Of a DNA stretch of 64,000 nt, positions 42,066 through 50,412 are shown one piece after another. Every line of letters begins with the position of its first letter. Position 1 is the stretch's first letter. The translations under genes and the position numbers were made by a program. Source of the stretch: Saccharopolyspora spinosa NRRL 18395 (GTDB taxonomy: Bacteria; Actinomycetota; Actinomycetes; Mycobacteriales; Pseudonocardiaceae); assembly GCF_000194155.1 (NCBI RefSeq), contig NZ_GL877879.1:2262520-2326519 (forward strand), written 5' to 3'. Below the pieces are notes generated by a model, which saw only the letters and a list, made by a program, of their open reading frames with translations, had not been told where the DNA came from and did no database searches.

Positions 42066-44683
42066 GCGCCGGGACGGCGGTGGCACCGCCGGATGCGATC
42101 ACTGCGGCGCTGTGGTGGCGGGATAACGCCGACGCAGCTCCGGAGACGGCCATGCGCAAGGCAGAGCAACTGCTGTCGGACACCGGTGACGCCGAACTCC
42201 GGGTGCTTGCCCGGCACATCGCGGCGGTGGCATCGGTGGAGCGCGGCCGGGTCCGGCAGGCGCGGCGGCACGCCCGCCTCGGGCTGGCCGCAGCGAACCG
42301 CGCTGGGAAACCGGAGCGGGCCGCGCAGCTGCGGCTGACGCTCGCGTGGATCGAGTTGGAGCGAGGCGCGACGGGTGAGAGCTGGGCGCACCTGGTGGCT
42401 GCCGAGCCGCTGCTGCCCGCGGCGGACCGGGCGCGGGCGGCTTGCCTGCGCGGACTCCTGCACTGCCAGGGCGGTCAGCACCGCGAGGCGCGAGCGGAGC
42501 TGACCCGGTCATTGCGGAGCCTGCCGGCGGATGACGATCGGCGCTGGATGGCGAACGCCTTGCTGGGGCGAGGGCTGGCGAACCTGTACACGAACAGGTT
42601 GACCGCTGCGGAGGCGGATCTGGCCGCCGCAGAAGAGGTTTTCGCCTCGGACGGCCGAACCGCGCGGGCGGCGGCCTGTCGGCACAACCGCGGTTGCGTC
42701 GCGTTCCGGGCCGGTGATCTGCCGCGGGCGCTGCGGCTGTTCGAGGAGGCGGTTGCCGCCGGGCTGGACGTCAAGTCGAACCCGGAAGCGCTGGTGGACC
42801 GCGCGGAGGCACTGGCGGCGGCCGGGTTGATCGGCGAGGCGCGGGCGACGATGGAGCAGGCGGCCGACCGGCTGGTCGCCTGCGGCCGGGCCGGTCAGCT
42901 CGCCGAAACCAGGTTGGCGCTGGCCGGTTGCGCGCTCCGGGCTGGCGACGTGGTCGCCGCTGCGGAGGCCGCCGGTAGCGCACGGCAGCTGTTCCGCGTG
43001 CAGCGACGGCCAGCATGGGCGGCGTTGGCGACGGCCATCGGGTGGCAGGCGAAGCTGCGCGGGGGGCAGTGCTCGCGCTACGCGCTCGGAGCAGCGCGGC
43101 GAGCGGCTGCCGCGTGCGAAGAGTTCGGGTGGATCGGGCCTGCGGCGGAGTTGCGGCTCACGGCTGGTCGGTGCGCTGCACAAGCCGGGATGCGCACGTT
43201 GTCCCGCAAGCTCCTCGCGTTGTGCGTTCCGCTGCGCGACGAGGTCGCGGCGCCTCCGCAGCACCGTGCGTTGGGGTGGTTGGCCGCGGCCTTGCTGGCC
43301 GATCATGACGGGGATCCGGATCGGGTGTTCGAGGCGTGCCGGGGCGGGTTGCAGGCCGTGGACGGCCAGGCGGCTGGCATGGCGGCCTTCGAATTGCGCG
43401 TGCATGCGCTCGGTTTGGCGGGCGAACTGGGTGACACCGCGATTGGGGCCGCACTGCGAATCGGTGATCCGCGATTGGTGCTGCGCTGGACGGAGCGGTC
43501 GCGGTGTAGCGCGCTGCACCGTCGGGTGCTGCAGCCATCGGCGGATCCGAGGCTGAACTCGGCATTGGTGCGGCTGCGCGCTGCGGTGCTGGAAGCGCAG
43601 GGCAGCCGTGATCCGAAGCGGGCGTTGGGGACGATCGCCGAGCTGGAAGAGCAGGTGCGCCACCGCGCGATGCTGGTGGGAGGTCGCACCAGCGGGCTGC
43701 GGGTCCCGGGAGGCGTCGACGACGTCATAGCGGAGCTCGGCGATTCCGTGCTGCTCAGCCTCTTCGCCCGCGGCGATCGAATGTTCGCGATATCCATTGT
43801 GGACGGTGATGTTCGGCTGCACGTGCTGGGCCCGGTGGCGAACGCGGAGGCTCACACGGCCCGCCTTCGGCACCTGCTCGCGCGGCAGGCGATGGGCGTC
43901 GCGCGGCACGCAGTGCCGATCTTCGAGACCGGTGTCCGCCGCGCGGCCGAGGAGTTGCAGGCGCAGCTGCTTGCGCCGGTGCTGCCGGCGCTCGAACGAG
44001 GCCGGTCGCTCGTCGTGATCCCGACGGGGTGCCTGCATGTGCTGCCGTGGGCGGCGTTGCCCGCGTGCCGTGGGCGCAGCGTGACCGTGAGCCCGTCGCT
44101 GCGGTGCTGGCTGCGCGGTGCATCGGATGCCCGGTCCGCGGATGGGGTCGGTGCACCGGTGTGGGTGGCAGGCCCCGGGCTGGACCACGCCGAGCGGGAG
44201 GTCCAAGGGCTGCACGCGGTCGCGGGCGGGCGGCTGCTGGTCGGCGCCGACGCAATCTCGAAGCGAGTGCTATCCACTGTGGACGGGGCGGGGGTCGTGC
44301 ACATCGCCGCGCACGGCCGGTTCCGGGACGACCAACCGCTGCTGTCCTGCCTCGACCTCGCCGACGGTCCGCTGTACGCCTACGACCTGGACCGGCTGCA
44401 CCGCGGCCCGACGACGGTGGTGCTCTCGGCCTGCGACGTGGGTCGGTCGGCGGTCAGCCGAGGTGATCAGCTCAGCGGCCTGGCGACGACCTTCCTCGGG
44501 CGCGGCACCGCGACGGTGATCGCCAGCGTGGTGCCGGTCCCGGACGAGCGCACGGCCAGCGTGATGGTGTCGCTGCACCAAGCGCTCCGCGAGGGCCGCC
44601 CGGCGGCTGCTGCGCTGGCCGGGGCTCAAGCGGAACACGGCGAAGCCGGATTCGTCTGCCTCGGATACGGAGGTGATCGATGA
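42062..44683 (+). CDS. TPR–CHAT caspase-like protease
   Basis: 873 aa. About residues 1-530 are helical tetratricopeptide-like repeats (ARHAR…A…L motifs, Ala/Arg-rich). The C-terminal CHAT domain (about 640-873) has catalytic His in HIAAHGRF (about residue 751) and Cys in LSACDVG (about 791), so it should be an active cysteine protease. TTG 42062 overlaps the preceding stop. CHAT proteases in bacteria cleave partners after a trigger (Craspase is the best-studied case). Its coupling to a sigma factor and an S8 protease suggests a signalling or self-limiting proteolysis circuit. Confidence 0.88.
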   Translation: MSAGTAVAPPDAITAALWWRDNADAAPETAMRKAEQLLSDTGDAELRVLARHIAAVASVERGRVRQARRHARLGLAAANRAGKPERAAQLRLTLAWIELERGATGESWAHLVAAEPLLPAADRARAACLRGLLHCQGGQHREARAELTRSLRSLPADDDRRWMANALLGRGLANLYTNRLTAAEADLAAAEEVFASDGRTARAAACRHNRGCVAFRAGDLPRALRLFEEAVAAGLDVKSNPEALVDRAEALAAAGLIGEARATMEQAADRLVACGRAGQLAETRLALAGCALRAGDVVAAAEAAGSARQLFRVQRRPAWAALATAIGWQAKLRGGQCSRYALGAARRAAAACEEFGWIGPAAELRLTAGRCAAQAGMRTLSRKLLALCVPLRDEVAAPPQHRALGWLAAALLADHDGDPDRVFEACRGGLQAVDGQAAGMAAFELRVHALGLAGELGDTAIGAALRIGDPRLVLRWTERSRCSALHRRVLQPSADPRLNSALVRLRAAVLEAQGSRDPKRALGTIAELEEQVRHRAMLVGGRTSGLRVPGGVDDVIAELGDSVLLSLFARGDRMFAISIVDGDVRLHVLGPVANAEAHTARLRHLLARQAMGVARHAVPIFETGVRRAAEELQAQLLAPVLPALERGRSLVVIPTGCLHVLPWAALPACRGRSVTVSPSLRCWLRGASDARSADGVGAPVWVAGPGLDHAEREVQGLHAVAGGRLLVGADAISKRVLSTVDGAGVVHIAAHGRFRDDQPLLSCLDLADGPLYAYDLDRLHRGPTTVVLSACDVGRSAVSRGDQLSGLATTFLGRGTATVIASVVPVPDERTASVMVSLHQALREGRPAAAALAGAQAEHGEAGFVCLGYGGDR

Positions 44684-44849
44684 CAGCAACCGACCACCTG
44701 AGCTGAGGCGCTCACCCAACTCGCCTGATCGGGAAGCCTGCTACGCACTGCGAATCGGAGCCGCGCCCCGGCACCGCCCCAGGACGTCGGGCGACCCCTC
44801 CCATGCCGCGTGGCTACGGCCCAGGGAGCCGGGAGGTACTTCGGTCGCG

Positions 44850-46049
44850 TCAACGGAGCTTGTGGAGGCGGCGGATCGCTTCGTTCAGGACCTCGTCGCG
44901 CTTGCAGAAGGCGAACCGCACCAGGTGCTTGGCGTCTTCCGGGTTGTCGCAGAAGACCTGCACCGGGATCGCGGCGAGCCCGATCCGCTCCGGCAGCGAA
45001 CGGCACAGTTCCGCGCCGTCCTCGAAGCCGAGTGGCCGGACGTCGGTGCAGACGAAGTAGGTGCCCTCGCTGGCGAGCACGTCGAAGCCAGCCTCGGCCA
45101 AGCCCTCGGCGAGCCGGTCCCGCTTGCGCTGCAGGTCCTTGCGCAACCGCTCGACCCAGTCGAGCTCGTTGCGCAGGGCGTGCGCGACCGCAGGTTGGAA
45201 CGGTGCGCCGCCGACGAAGGTCATGAACTGCTTCGCTGCGCGCACGGCGGCGACGAGTTCGGCCGGACCGCAGATCCAGCCGATCTTCCAGCCGGTAGCG
45301 CTGAAGCTCTTGCCGACGCTGGAGATCGACAGCGTCCGCTCGGCCATGCCGGGCAGGTTGGCCAGTGGGTGGTGCTCGCGGCCGTCGAAGATCAGGTGTT
45401 CGTAGACCTCGTCGGTGATGGCGATCACGTCGTTCTCGCGGCAAACCTCGGCGATCACGGCGAGCTCGGCATCGGTGAACACGGTGCCGGTCGGGTTGTG
45501 CGGCGAGTTCAGCACCAGGGCGCGGGTCTGCGGCCCGACGGCGGCGCGCAGCGCCTCGACGTCGAGCTCGAAGCGGTGGTCGGGGCCTTGCCGCAGCGAG
45601 ACGGTCCGGCGCACGCCGCTGGCCATCGCGACGGCGACCGGATAGGAGTCGTAGTACGGCTCGATGAGCACGACCTCGTCGCCGGGCTCGACCAGGGCGA
45701 GCATCGCGGCGGTCAGCGCCTCGGTCGCACCGACGGTGACCAGCACCTCGTCCTCGGGCCGGTGCTCGACGCCGTAGCGCGCCAGGCGGTGCTCGGAGAT
45801 CGCGGCCCGCAGATCCGGTTCACCGGCGCCCGGCGGGTACTGGTTGACGCCGTTTGCGATCGCCTCCTGCGCGACGCGCAGCATGCCCTCGGGGCCATCG
45901 GTGTCCGGGAAGCCTTGACCGAGGTTGACCGCCCCGGTCCGCCTGGCGAGCTCGGTGATCTCGGCGAAGATCGTGGACGTGAAGGGCCGCAACCGGCTGG
46001 TGAGGGCAGGACTACGCACGCCTCCAGAGGGTAGTCGATTCTTGGCCAT
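44850..46049 (-). CDS. PLP-dependent class I aminotransferase, DapC-like
   Basis: A 399-aa fold-type-I aminotransferase. Recognisable parts are LGQGFPDTDGPEGM, the NSPHNPTGTVF substrate loop, Asp in AITDEVYEHLIF and PLP lysine in SISSVGKSFSATGWKIGW (about residue 240). It resembles mycobacterial N-succinyldiaminopimelate aminotransferase (lysine/peptidoglycan pathway) and YbdL-type enzymes; specificity is not certain. It converges on the CHAT gene; 44684-44849 between them is non-coding. Confidence 0.82.
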   Translation of the reverse strand: MAKNRLPSGGVRSPALTSRLRPFTSTIFAEITELARRTGAVNLGQGFPDTDGPEGMLRVAQEAIANGVNQYPPGAGEPDLRAAISEHRLARYGVEHRPEDEVLVTVGATEALTAAMLALVEPGDEVVLIEPYYDSYPVAVAMASGVRRTVSLRQGPDHRFELDVEALRAAVGPQTRALVLNSPHNPTGTVFTDAELAVIAEVCRENDVIAITDEVYEHLIFDGREHHPLANLPGMAERTLSISSVGKSFSATGWKIGWICGPAELVAAVRAAKQFMTFVGGAPFQPAVAHALRNELDWVERLRKDLQRKRDRLAEGLAEAGFDVLASEGTYFVCTDVRPLGFEDGAELCRSLPERIGLAAIPVQVFCDNPEDAKHLVRFAFCKRDEVLNEAIRRLHKLR

Positions 46050-46071
46050 GTCCAGACCTCTTTGGCCGATG

Positions 46072-46195
46072 CCGGTAGCGGAACCTCACAGCGCGGGCTT
46101 GTGCGTGGACCGGGGCTGTCCTCGCCAGGCGACCTCTGAGAACCCGCTGACGGTGCGAGTTGCGAGGACGGGCCAAGCGGCCGTGCCGCTTGCGG
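46072..46195. repeat. Dispersed intergenic element in a divergent promoter region
   Basis: Begins CCGGTAGCGGAACCTCA (46072), includes CGGGGCTGTCCTCGCC as in the copy at 63108, ends CTGAGAACCCGC (46136-46147), then hairpin AAGCGGCCGTGCCGCTT (46175-46191). Here it lies upstream of both the aminotransferase and the DUF445 gene, so it is not simply a terminator. Confidence 0.65.
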
Positions 46196-46384
46196 CTGCC
46201 TCTGACGTGCCGCGTTCCGCGTCGCGGTGGCGGTCATGCGCGTGTTGGAAGGGACTGCTGATCGCGTCCTCCCAGCTGCGCATCGCTCGTCTCCGTGTGC
46301 CGGTGCGAGGTGATCGGGGCGGACGGTTTCCGGCGTGTCCGGTTCGGGCGGCTTCGGTGGTTTCCGGACACTGCCACAATCGGT

Positions 46385-47614
46385 ATGTGCAGCCGACAAG
46401 CCGTTTCCGACAGTGACAAGCGCCGTGGTCTGCGGCGGATGAAGGCGGTGGCCGGCGGATTCCTGCTGGAGGAGAGCGCCGGCGCCGGAGCCTGGGCGGG
46501 GTACGTGCAGGCCGCCGCCGAGGCGGGCATGGTCGGCGCGCTGGCGGACTGGTTCGCGGTCACCGCGCTGTTCCGGCGGCCGCTGGGCCTGCCGATCCCG
46601 CACACCGCGATCATCCCGACCCGCAAGGACATGATCGGCCGCAGTCTCGGTGACTTCGTCGGCTCGAACTTCCTGGCCGAGCAGGTGGTGCGGGACAAGC
46701 TGCGCCGCGCGGAGGTCAGCCGTCGACTCGGCGGCTGGCTCGACGACGCCGACCACGCGGAGCGGGTCACCTCGGAGCTGGCCACCGCGGTGCGCGGCGC
46801 CGTGCAGGTGCTGCGGGACGAGGACGTGCAGGCCGTGCTTGAACAGGCGGTCGTGCGCAAGGTGCTTTCGCAGCCCTGGGGGCCGCCGCTGGGCCGGCTC
46901 CTCTCGCAGGTCTTCGTCGACGGCGCGCACCACAAGCTCGTCGACCTGATCTGCGACCGGGCCTACGACTGGGTGCGGGACAACCACGAAACGGTGCTGC
47001 GGGTGGTCAGCCAGCGCGCGCCGTCGTGGTCGCCGAAGTTCTTCGACACCATCGTGGCCGACAAGATCTACGCCGAGGTGCTGTCGTTCGCGTGGGCGGT
47101 CAAGACCGACCCGGAGCACTCGATGCGCAAGGCCGTCGACCGGTTCCTGGTGGAGTTCGCGGCGGACCTCCAGCACGACCCGAAGACGATGGCCAAGGCC
47201 GAGCAGATCCAGCAGCAGGTGCTGGAGCACCCGGAGGTGCAGAACCTCGTCTCCTCGGCGTGGGGCACGGCGAAGAAGATGCTGTTGGACGCCGCGGAGG
47301 ACCCGTCGAGCGAGCTCCGGGTCCGGGTGCGCGAAGGACTGCGCTCGCTCGGCCGCCGGTTGGTCGAGGAGCGGGAACTGCAGTCCAAGGTCGACGGTTG
47401 GCTGGAGGGCGCCGTGGTCTATGTGGTGTCCAACTACCGCGACGAGCTGACCACGCTGATCACGGAGACCGTGGAGCGTTGGGACGGGCAGGAGACGTCC
47501 CGCAAGATCGAGCTCCAGGTCGGCCGGGACCTGCAGTTCATCCGCATCAACGGCACCGTCGTCGGTGCCCTCGCCGGCCTGCTGATCTACACCTTCTCCC
47601 AGCTGATGCTCTGA
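46385..47614 (+). CDS. DUF445-family membrane-associated protein
   Basis: 409 aa. Conserved DUF445 segments are GMVGALADWFAVTALFRRPL and GLPIPHTAIIPTRKDMIGRS near the start and a C-terminal membrane anchor GALAGLLIYTFSQLML; the middle is helical with repeat-like segments. Function unknown. ATG 46385 has CACAAT a few bases upstream and no ribosome site, so it may be leaderless; ATG 46439 is an alternative. Confidence 0.82.
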   Translation: MCSRQAVSDSDKRRGLRRMKAVAGGFLLEESAGAGAWAGYVQAAAEAGMVGALADWFAVTALFRRPLGLPIPHTAIIPTRKDMIGRSLGDFVGSNFLAEQVVRDKLRRAEVSRRLGGWLDDADHAERVTSELATAVRGAVQVLRDEDVQAVLEQAVVRKVLSQPWGPPLGRLLSQVFVDGAHHKLVDLICDRAYDWVRDNHETVLRVVSQRAPSWSPKFFDTIVADKIYAEVLSFAWAVKTDPEHSMRKAVDRFLVEFAADLQHDPKTMAKAEQIQQQVLEHPEVQNLVSSAWGTAKKMLLDAAEDPSSELRVRVREGLRSLGRRLVEERELQSKVDGWLEGAVVYVVSNYRDELTTLITETVERWDGQETSRKIELQVGRDLQFIRINGTVVGALAGLLIYTFSQLML

Positions 47615-47633
47615 GAACCGACCTCAGCCGAGG

Positions 47634-47671
47634 AAAACGGCCCGTTCGCCCTACGGCGAGCGGGCCGTTTT
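47634..47671 (+). terminator. Terminator after DUF445 gene
   Basis: AAAACGGCCCG…TCGCC pairs with GGCGA…CGGGCCGTTTT, 17-nt arms around CTAC with one mismatch, ending in T residues; it also serves the convergent CGNR gene. Confidence 0.9.
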
Positions 47672-47677
47672 CGCTGT

Positions 47678-48223
47678 TCAGGCGGTGGTGTGGCGTTCCC
47701 GCCAGGAGCGGGCCTTCTCGCGGTTGCCGCACACGCGCATCGAGCACCAGGTCCGGGAGCGGTTGCGGGAACGGTCGTAGAACGCCCAGAGGCAGTCGTC
47801 GGCCGGGCAGATCTTGATCCGATCCCACCGCCCGGTGTGCACCAGGCGGGCCGCCGCGACGAGCACGCTGCCGATTGCATCGCCGCCGGTCAACGTCGGA
47901 ATGCCGTTGTGCAACCGGACCTGCACGGGCCAAGCCGTTTCGAACACCGCATGCGGTCGGACGCCGCAGGACACCGCTGTGCGCATAGCGTTGCGGATCT
48001 CGCGCGCCGCATCTACGCCGGGGGCTTTGCCGAGATCCTGGTCGATGCACCACTGCTGCCACTGCCCGGGATCGTCGAGGATCTCGGTGCACTTCTCGGC
48101 GTCGCAGGTGTTCAGGAAGGCCAGGACCAGCGCGATGTCGTGGTCGAAGTCGAGTTCGACGCCGTCCGGATACGACGGGCGATCCACCTCCGGAGCGACA
48201 GCTCTGCTGTTCACGAACACCAT
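47678..48223 (-). CDS. CGNR zinc-finger (ABATE) putative regulator
   Basis: 181 aa. The C-terminus carries the CGNR zinc finger, CPADDCLWAFYDRSRNRSR followed by WCSMRVCGNREKARSWRER, with four Cys for the metal. The N-terminal ABATE-type domain (ALVLAFLNTCD…) is thought to bind a ligand. Probably a stress-linked transcription regulator. Start ATG 48223 or GTG 48214. Confidence 0.85.
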   Translation of the reverse strand: MVFVNSRAVAPEVDRPSYPDGVELDFDHDIALVLAFLNTCDAEKCTEILDDPGQWQQWCIDQDLGKAPGVDAAREIRNAMRTAVSCGVRPHAVFETAWPVQVRLHNGIPTLTGGDAIGSVLVAAARLVHTGRWDRIKICPADDCLWAFYDRSRNRSRTWCSMRVCGNREKARSWRERHTTA

Positions 48224-48322
48224 CGTAAGCCAATAGGGGGTTGTGCCGGGTCGCTATAACCAACATAATCACGACACCGGTTAGTAACCTGTAAACGTGT
48301 TTGAGAGGTTAGCAATGTGGCG

Positions 48323-48546
48323 ATGAATCCGATCCAGGTCGATCCGTTCGGGTATTCCGCGAGCAGCCGAGAGCTGACCGCGAGGGCTGTCCGGGGTGCC
48401 GAGATCGACCGGGCGCTGCGCGAAAGGGGCAGGCGCCGCCCGGAGTGGCTCGACCGTTCGCCAACCGGTGGGCCTCGGCGACGGAGGCGCTGCGGTCCGG
48501 CGCTGCGGTGGACCCCGGTCCGGCTCCGCGCGGTTGTTTCAACTGA
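48323..48546 (+). pseudogene. Possible frameshifted small helical (ESX-like) protein
   Basis: From ATG 48323 the frame reads MNPIQVDPFGYSASSRELTA, then GAEIDRALRERGRRRPEWLD. A plausible continuation, FANRWASATEALRSGAAVD…, is in the next frame to a stop at 48546. The pattern is vaguely like WXG100/ESX proteins. It is weak and may not be a gene. Confidence 0.3.
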
Positions 48547-48563
48547 TCACGAGAGGGATGACG

Positions 48564-48947
48564 ATGACGACGACCTTGCGATTGGCGGCCTTCGCGATCG
48601 ACTGCCCGGACCCGCGGGCGCTGGCCGGCTTCTACGGGCGGTTGCTGGGCTGGGAGCTCGCCCCCGGGGCCGGTGACGACTGGGTCGAGCTCGTGGATCC
48701 GGCCGGCGGCGCGGCACTGGCCTTTCAGCGCGACCCGGGCTACCGCCCGCCGACCTGGCCGAGTCGGGATGTGCCGCAGATGATGCACCTGGACATCAGG
48801 GTGCAGGCGCTGGCGGAGGGGCACGAGCGGGCGATCGCAGCGGGTGCGACGCCGCTGCCGCAGCCGCCCGACCAGCAGGGCGCGAGCTTCCGCGTCTACG
48901 CCGACCCCGATGGTCACCCGTTCTGCATGTGCGCCTGCGAGGAGTGA
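48564..48947 (+). CDS. VOC-superfamily (glyoxalase-like) protein
   Basis: 127 aa with two beta-alpha-beta modules: LAAFAIDCPDPRALAGFYGR at the start and MMHLDIRVQALAEGHERAIA, then FRVYADPDGHPFCMC at the end. Metal ligands would come from these strands. Substrate unknown. ATG 48564 lies 6 nt after GAGAGGG; ATG 48558 is too close to it. Confidence 0.85.
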   Translation: MTTTLRLAAFAIDCPDPRALAGFYGRLLGWELAPGAGDDWVELVDPAGGAALAFQRDPGYRPPTWPSRDVPQMMHLDIRVQALAEGHERAIAAGATPLPQPPDQQGASFRVYADPDGHPFCMCACEE

Positions 48948-48989
48948 GCGCGCTCTCCGGTCAGGGGCGCAAGCAGTCTGCTTGCAGGA

Positions 48990-49035
48990 GCTAGCACTTG
49001 TGGTTATCGTCGTTGGTGACCGGAGAGGTGCTAGC
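48990..49035. promoter_or_regulatory. Inverted repeat GCTAGCAC … GTGCTAGC upstream of the XRE gene
   Basis: GCTAGCAC (48990-48997) and GTGCTAGC (49028-49035) are perfect inverted copies 30 bp apart; the second lies between the ribosome site and the start codon. Likely autoregulatory operator for the XRE regulator. Confidence 0.55.
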
Positions 49036-49038
49036 CCG

Positions 49039-49443
49039 ATGGAACGTGTGGACAAAGCCGTCAACAAGGCCGTGAACCAAGCGGTCAGCGACCTCGGCAG
49101 CTACATCCGGACGCAACGCAACAACGCTCAGATCTCGTTGCGGCAGCTGGCGAAGCTCGCCGGCGTGTCGAACCCGTATCTGAGCCAGGTGGAACGCGGG
49201 CTGCGCAAGCCGAGCGCGGAGATCTTGCAGCAGATCGCCAAAGGGCTGCGGATCTCCGCCGAAGCGCTCTACGTGCAGGCCGGGATCTTGGAGCGCCGCG
49301 AGAGCGGGCCGGTGGTGGACGCGATCCTCGCCGACCAAGAGCTCAGCGAGCGGCAGAAACAAGTGCTTCTGGACATCTACGCCTCGTTCCGGCGGGAACA
49401 CGAAACCGCGGCGGACGGGGACACCGAGCAACCCGAGGAGTAA
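49039..49443 (+). CDS. XRE-family transcriptional regulator upstream of hbhA-like gene
   Basis: 134 aa. The helix-turn-helix is LGSYIRTQRNNAQISLRQLA, then KLAGVSNPYLSQVERGLRKP. It ends with an acidic tail. The order XRE – HbhA-like – DUF2516 matches M. tuberculosis Rv0474-Rv0476. GGAGAGG precedes ATG 49039. The hbhA-like gene starts 5 bp after its stop, so the two are cotranscribed. Confidence 0.88.
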   Translation: MERVDKAVNKAVNQAVSDLGSYIRTQRNNAQISLRQLAKLAGVSNPYLSQVERGLRKPSAEILQQIAKGLRISAEALYVQAGILERRESGPVVDAILADQELSERQKQVLLDIYASFRREHETAADGDTEQPEE

Positions 49444-49448
49444 CCGCC

Positions 49449-50078
49449 ATGCCGGCATTCCCGAAGACCGAAGACGTGACCAAGGTGCGCGAGCAGGCCG
49501 CGCAGGCCCTCGGCGAAGCCGTCGAGCAGGCCCGCACCCCGCTGCTCGCCGCGCTCGGCGCCGGCGACCTCGCCGCCCACGCCCTGCTGGAGGCGGTCAA
49601 CAAGGTCCGCAGCCAGCTCAACGATCGCGCCGAGGCCGCGCGCCAGGAACTGCCGGGCGACCTCGGCGAACTGCGCGACAAGCTCGACCCGGCCGAGTTG
49701 CGCAAGCGCGTCGACGCCTACAGCCAGACCGCGAAGCAGCTCTACGAGTACCTGGCCGAGCGCGGCGAGGAGACGCTGCACCGGCTGCAGGACCAGCCGC
49801 AGGTCAAGAAGGTCTGGGACCAGGTCGGGACCGCGCAGGGCAAGGTCGAGGAGACCGTCGACGAGGTCCGCGACCTGGCCGACGACGTGCTCGGCAAGGT
49901 CAGCCGCCCATTCGGCAAGGCCGAGGAAGCGCCCGCCAAGGAGCCCAACGCCGCCCCCAAGGCCGCGGAGGGGCCCGCGGCGAAGAGCACCACGGCCACG
50001 AGGACCACTGCGCGCAAGACCACGACCAAGTCGACCGCCGCGAAGAAGTCCTCAACCAGCGAGCCCACCAAGAGCTGA
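49449..50078 (+). CDS. HbhA-like (heparin-binding haemagglutinin homologue) coiled-coil protein
   Basis: 209 aa. Helical coiled coil over most of its length (EQARTPLLAALGAGDLAAHA, ELRDKLDPAELRKRVDAYSQ) and a Lys/Thr/Ala-rich C-terminal tail (TTARKTTTKSTAAKK), like the methylated heparin-binding tail of mycobacterial HBHA. In mycobacteria HBHA is surface-exposed and also tied to lipid inclusions; in a non-pathogen the latter role is likelier. No signal peptide. Confidence 0.8.
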   Translation: MPAFPKTEDVTKVREQAAQALGEAVEQARTPLLAALGAGDLAAHALLEAVNKVRSQLNDRAEAARQELPGDLGELRDKLDPAELRKRVDAYSQTAKQLYEYLAERGEETLHRLQDQPQVKKVWDQVGTAQGKVEETVDEVRDLADDVLGKVSRPFGKAEEAPAKEPNAAPKAAEGPAAKSTTATRTTARKTTTKSTAAKKSSTSEPTKS

Positions 50079-50127
50079 CCGTCCGACCGGGTGCCCGCGG
50101 CCCCGGCGACCACGTAGGGTAGACGGC

Positions 50128-50412
50128 GTGGAGCTGGCGCTTTGGATCCTGACGATCATCTGGATTGCGGGCATCCCGGTCGGGGTATTCGCTTTCGTGC
50201 ACGCGGCGTTGCAGCGCGCGGACGCTTTCACCGCCGTTGACAAGCTGAACAAGCTGGCCTGGATGGGCATCACGGGTGCCGCCGCGCTGGTGCTGATCTT
50301 CAGCGTGCAGGGCCCGTACACGATCATCTGGATCGCTGGGCTAATCGCTTCACTGGTCTACCTCGTCGACGTCCGGCCCAAGGTGAAGGAAATCCAGGGA
50401 CGGTCCTGGTAG
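50128..50412 (+). CDS. DUF2516-family small membrane protein
   Basis: 94 aa with hydrophobic helices WILTIIWIAGIPVGVFAFVH, ITGAAALVLIFSV and IIWIAGLIASLVYLV and basic ends. Homologous in type and position to Rv0476, downstream of HbhA. Function unknown. GTG 50128. Its stop overlaps the next gene's GTG. Confidence 0.85.
   Translation: MELALWILTIIWIAGIPVGVFAFVHAALQRADAFTAVDKLNKLAWMGITGAAALVLIFSVQGPYTIIWIAGLIASLVYLVDVRPKVKEIQGRSW

Noticed and set aside
44680..44706. Eight-codon ORF (MTATDHLS) overlapping the CHAT stop by ATGA
   Set aside because: Too short to support as a gene; no conserved pattern visible.
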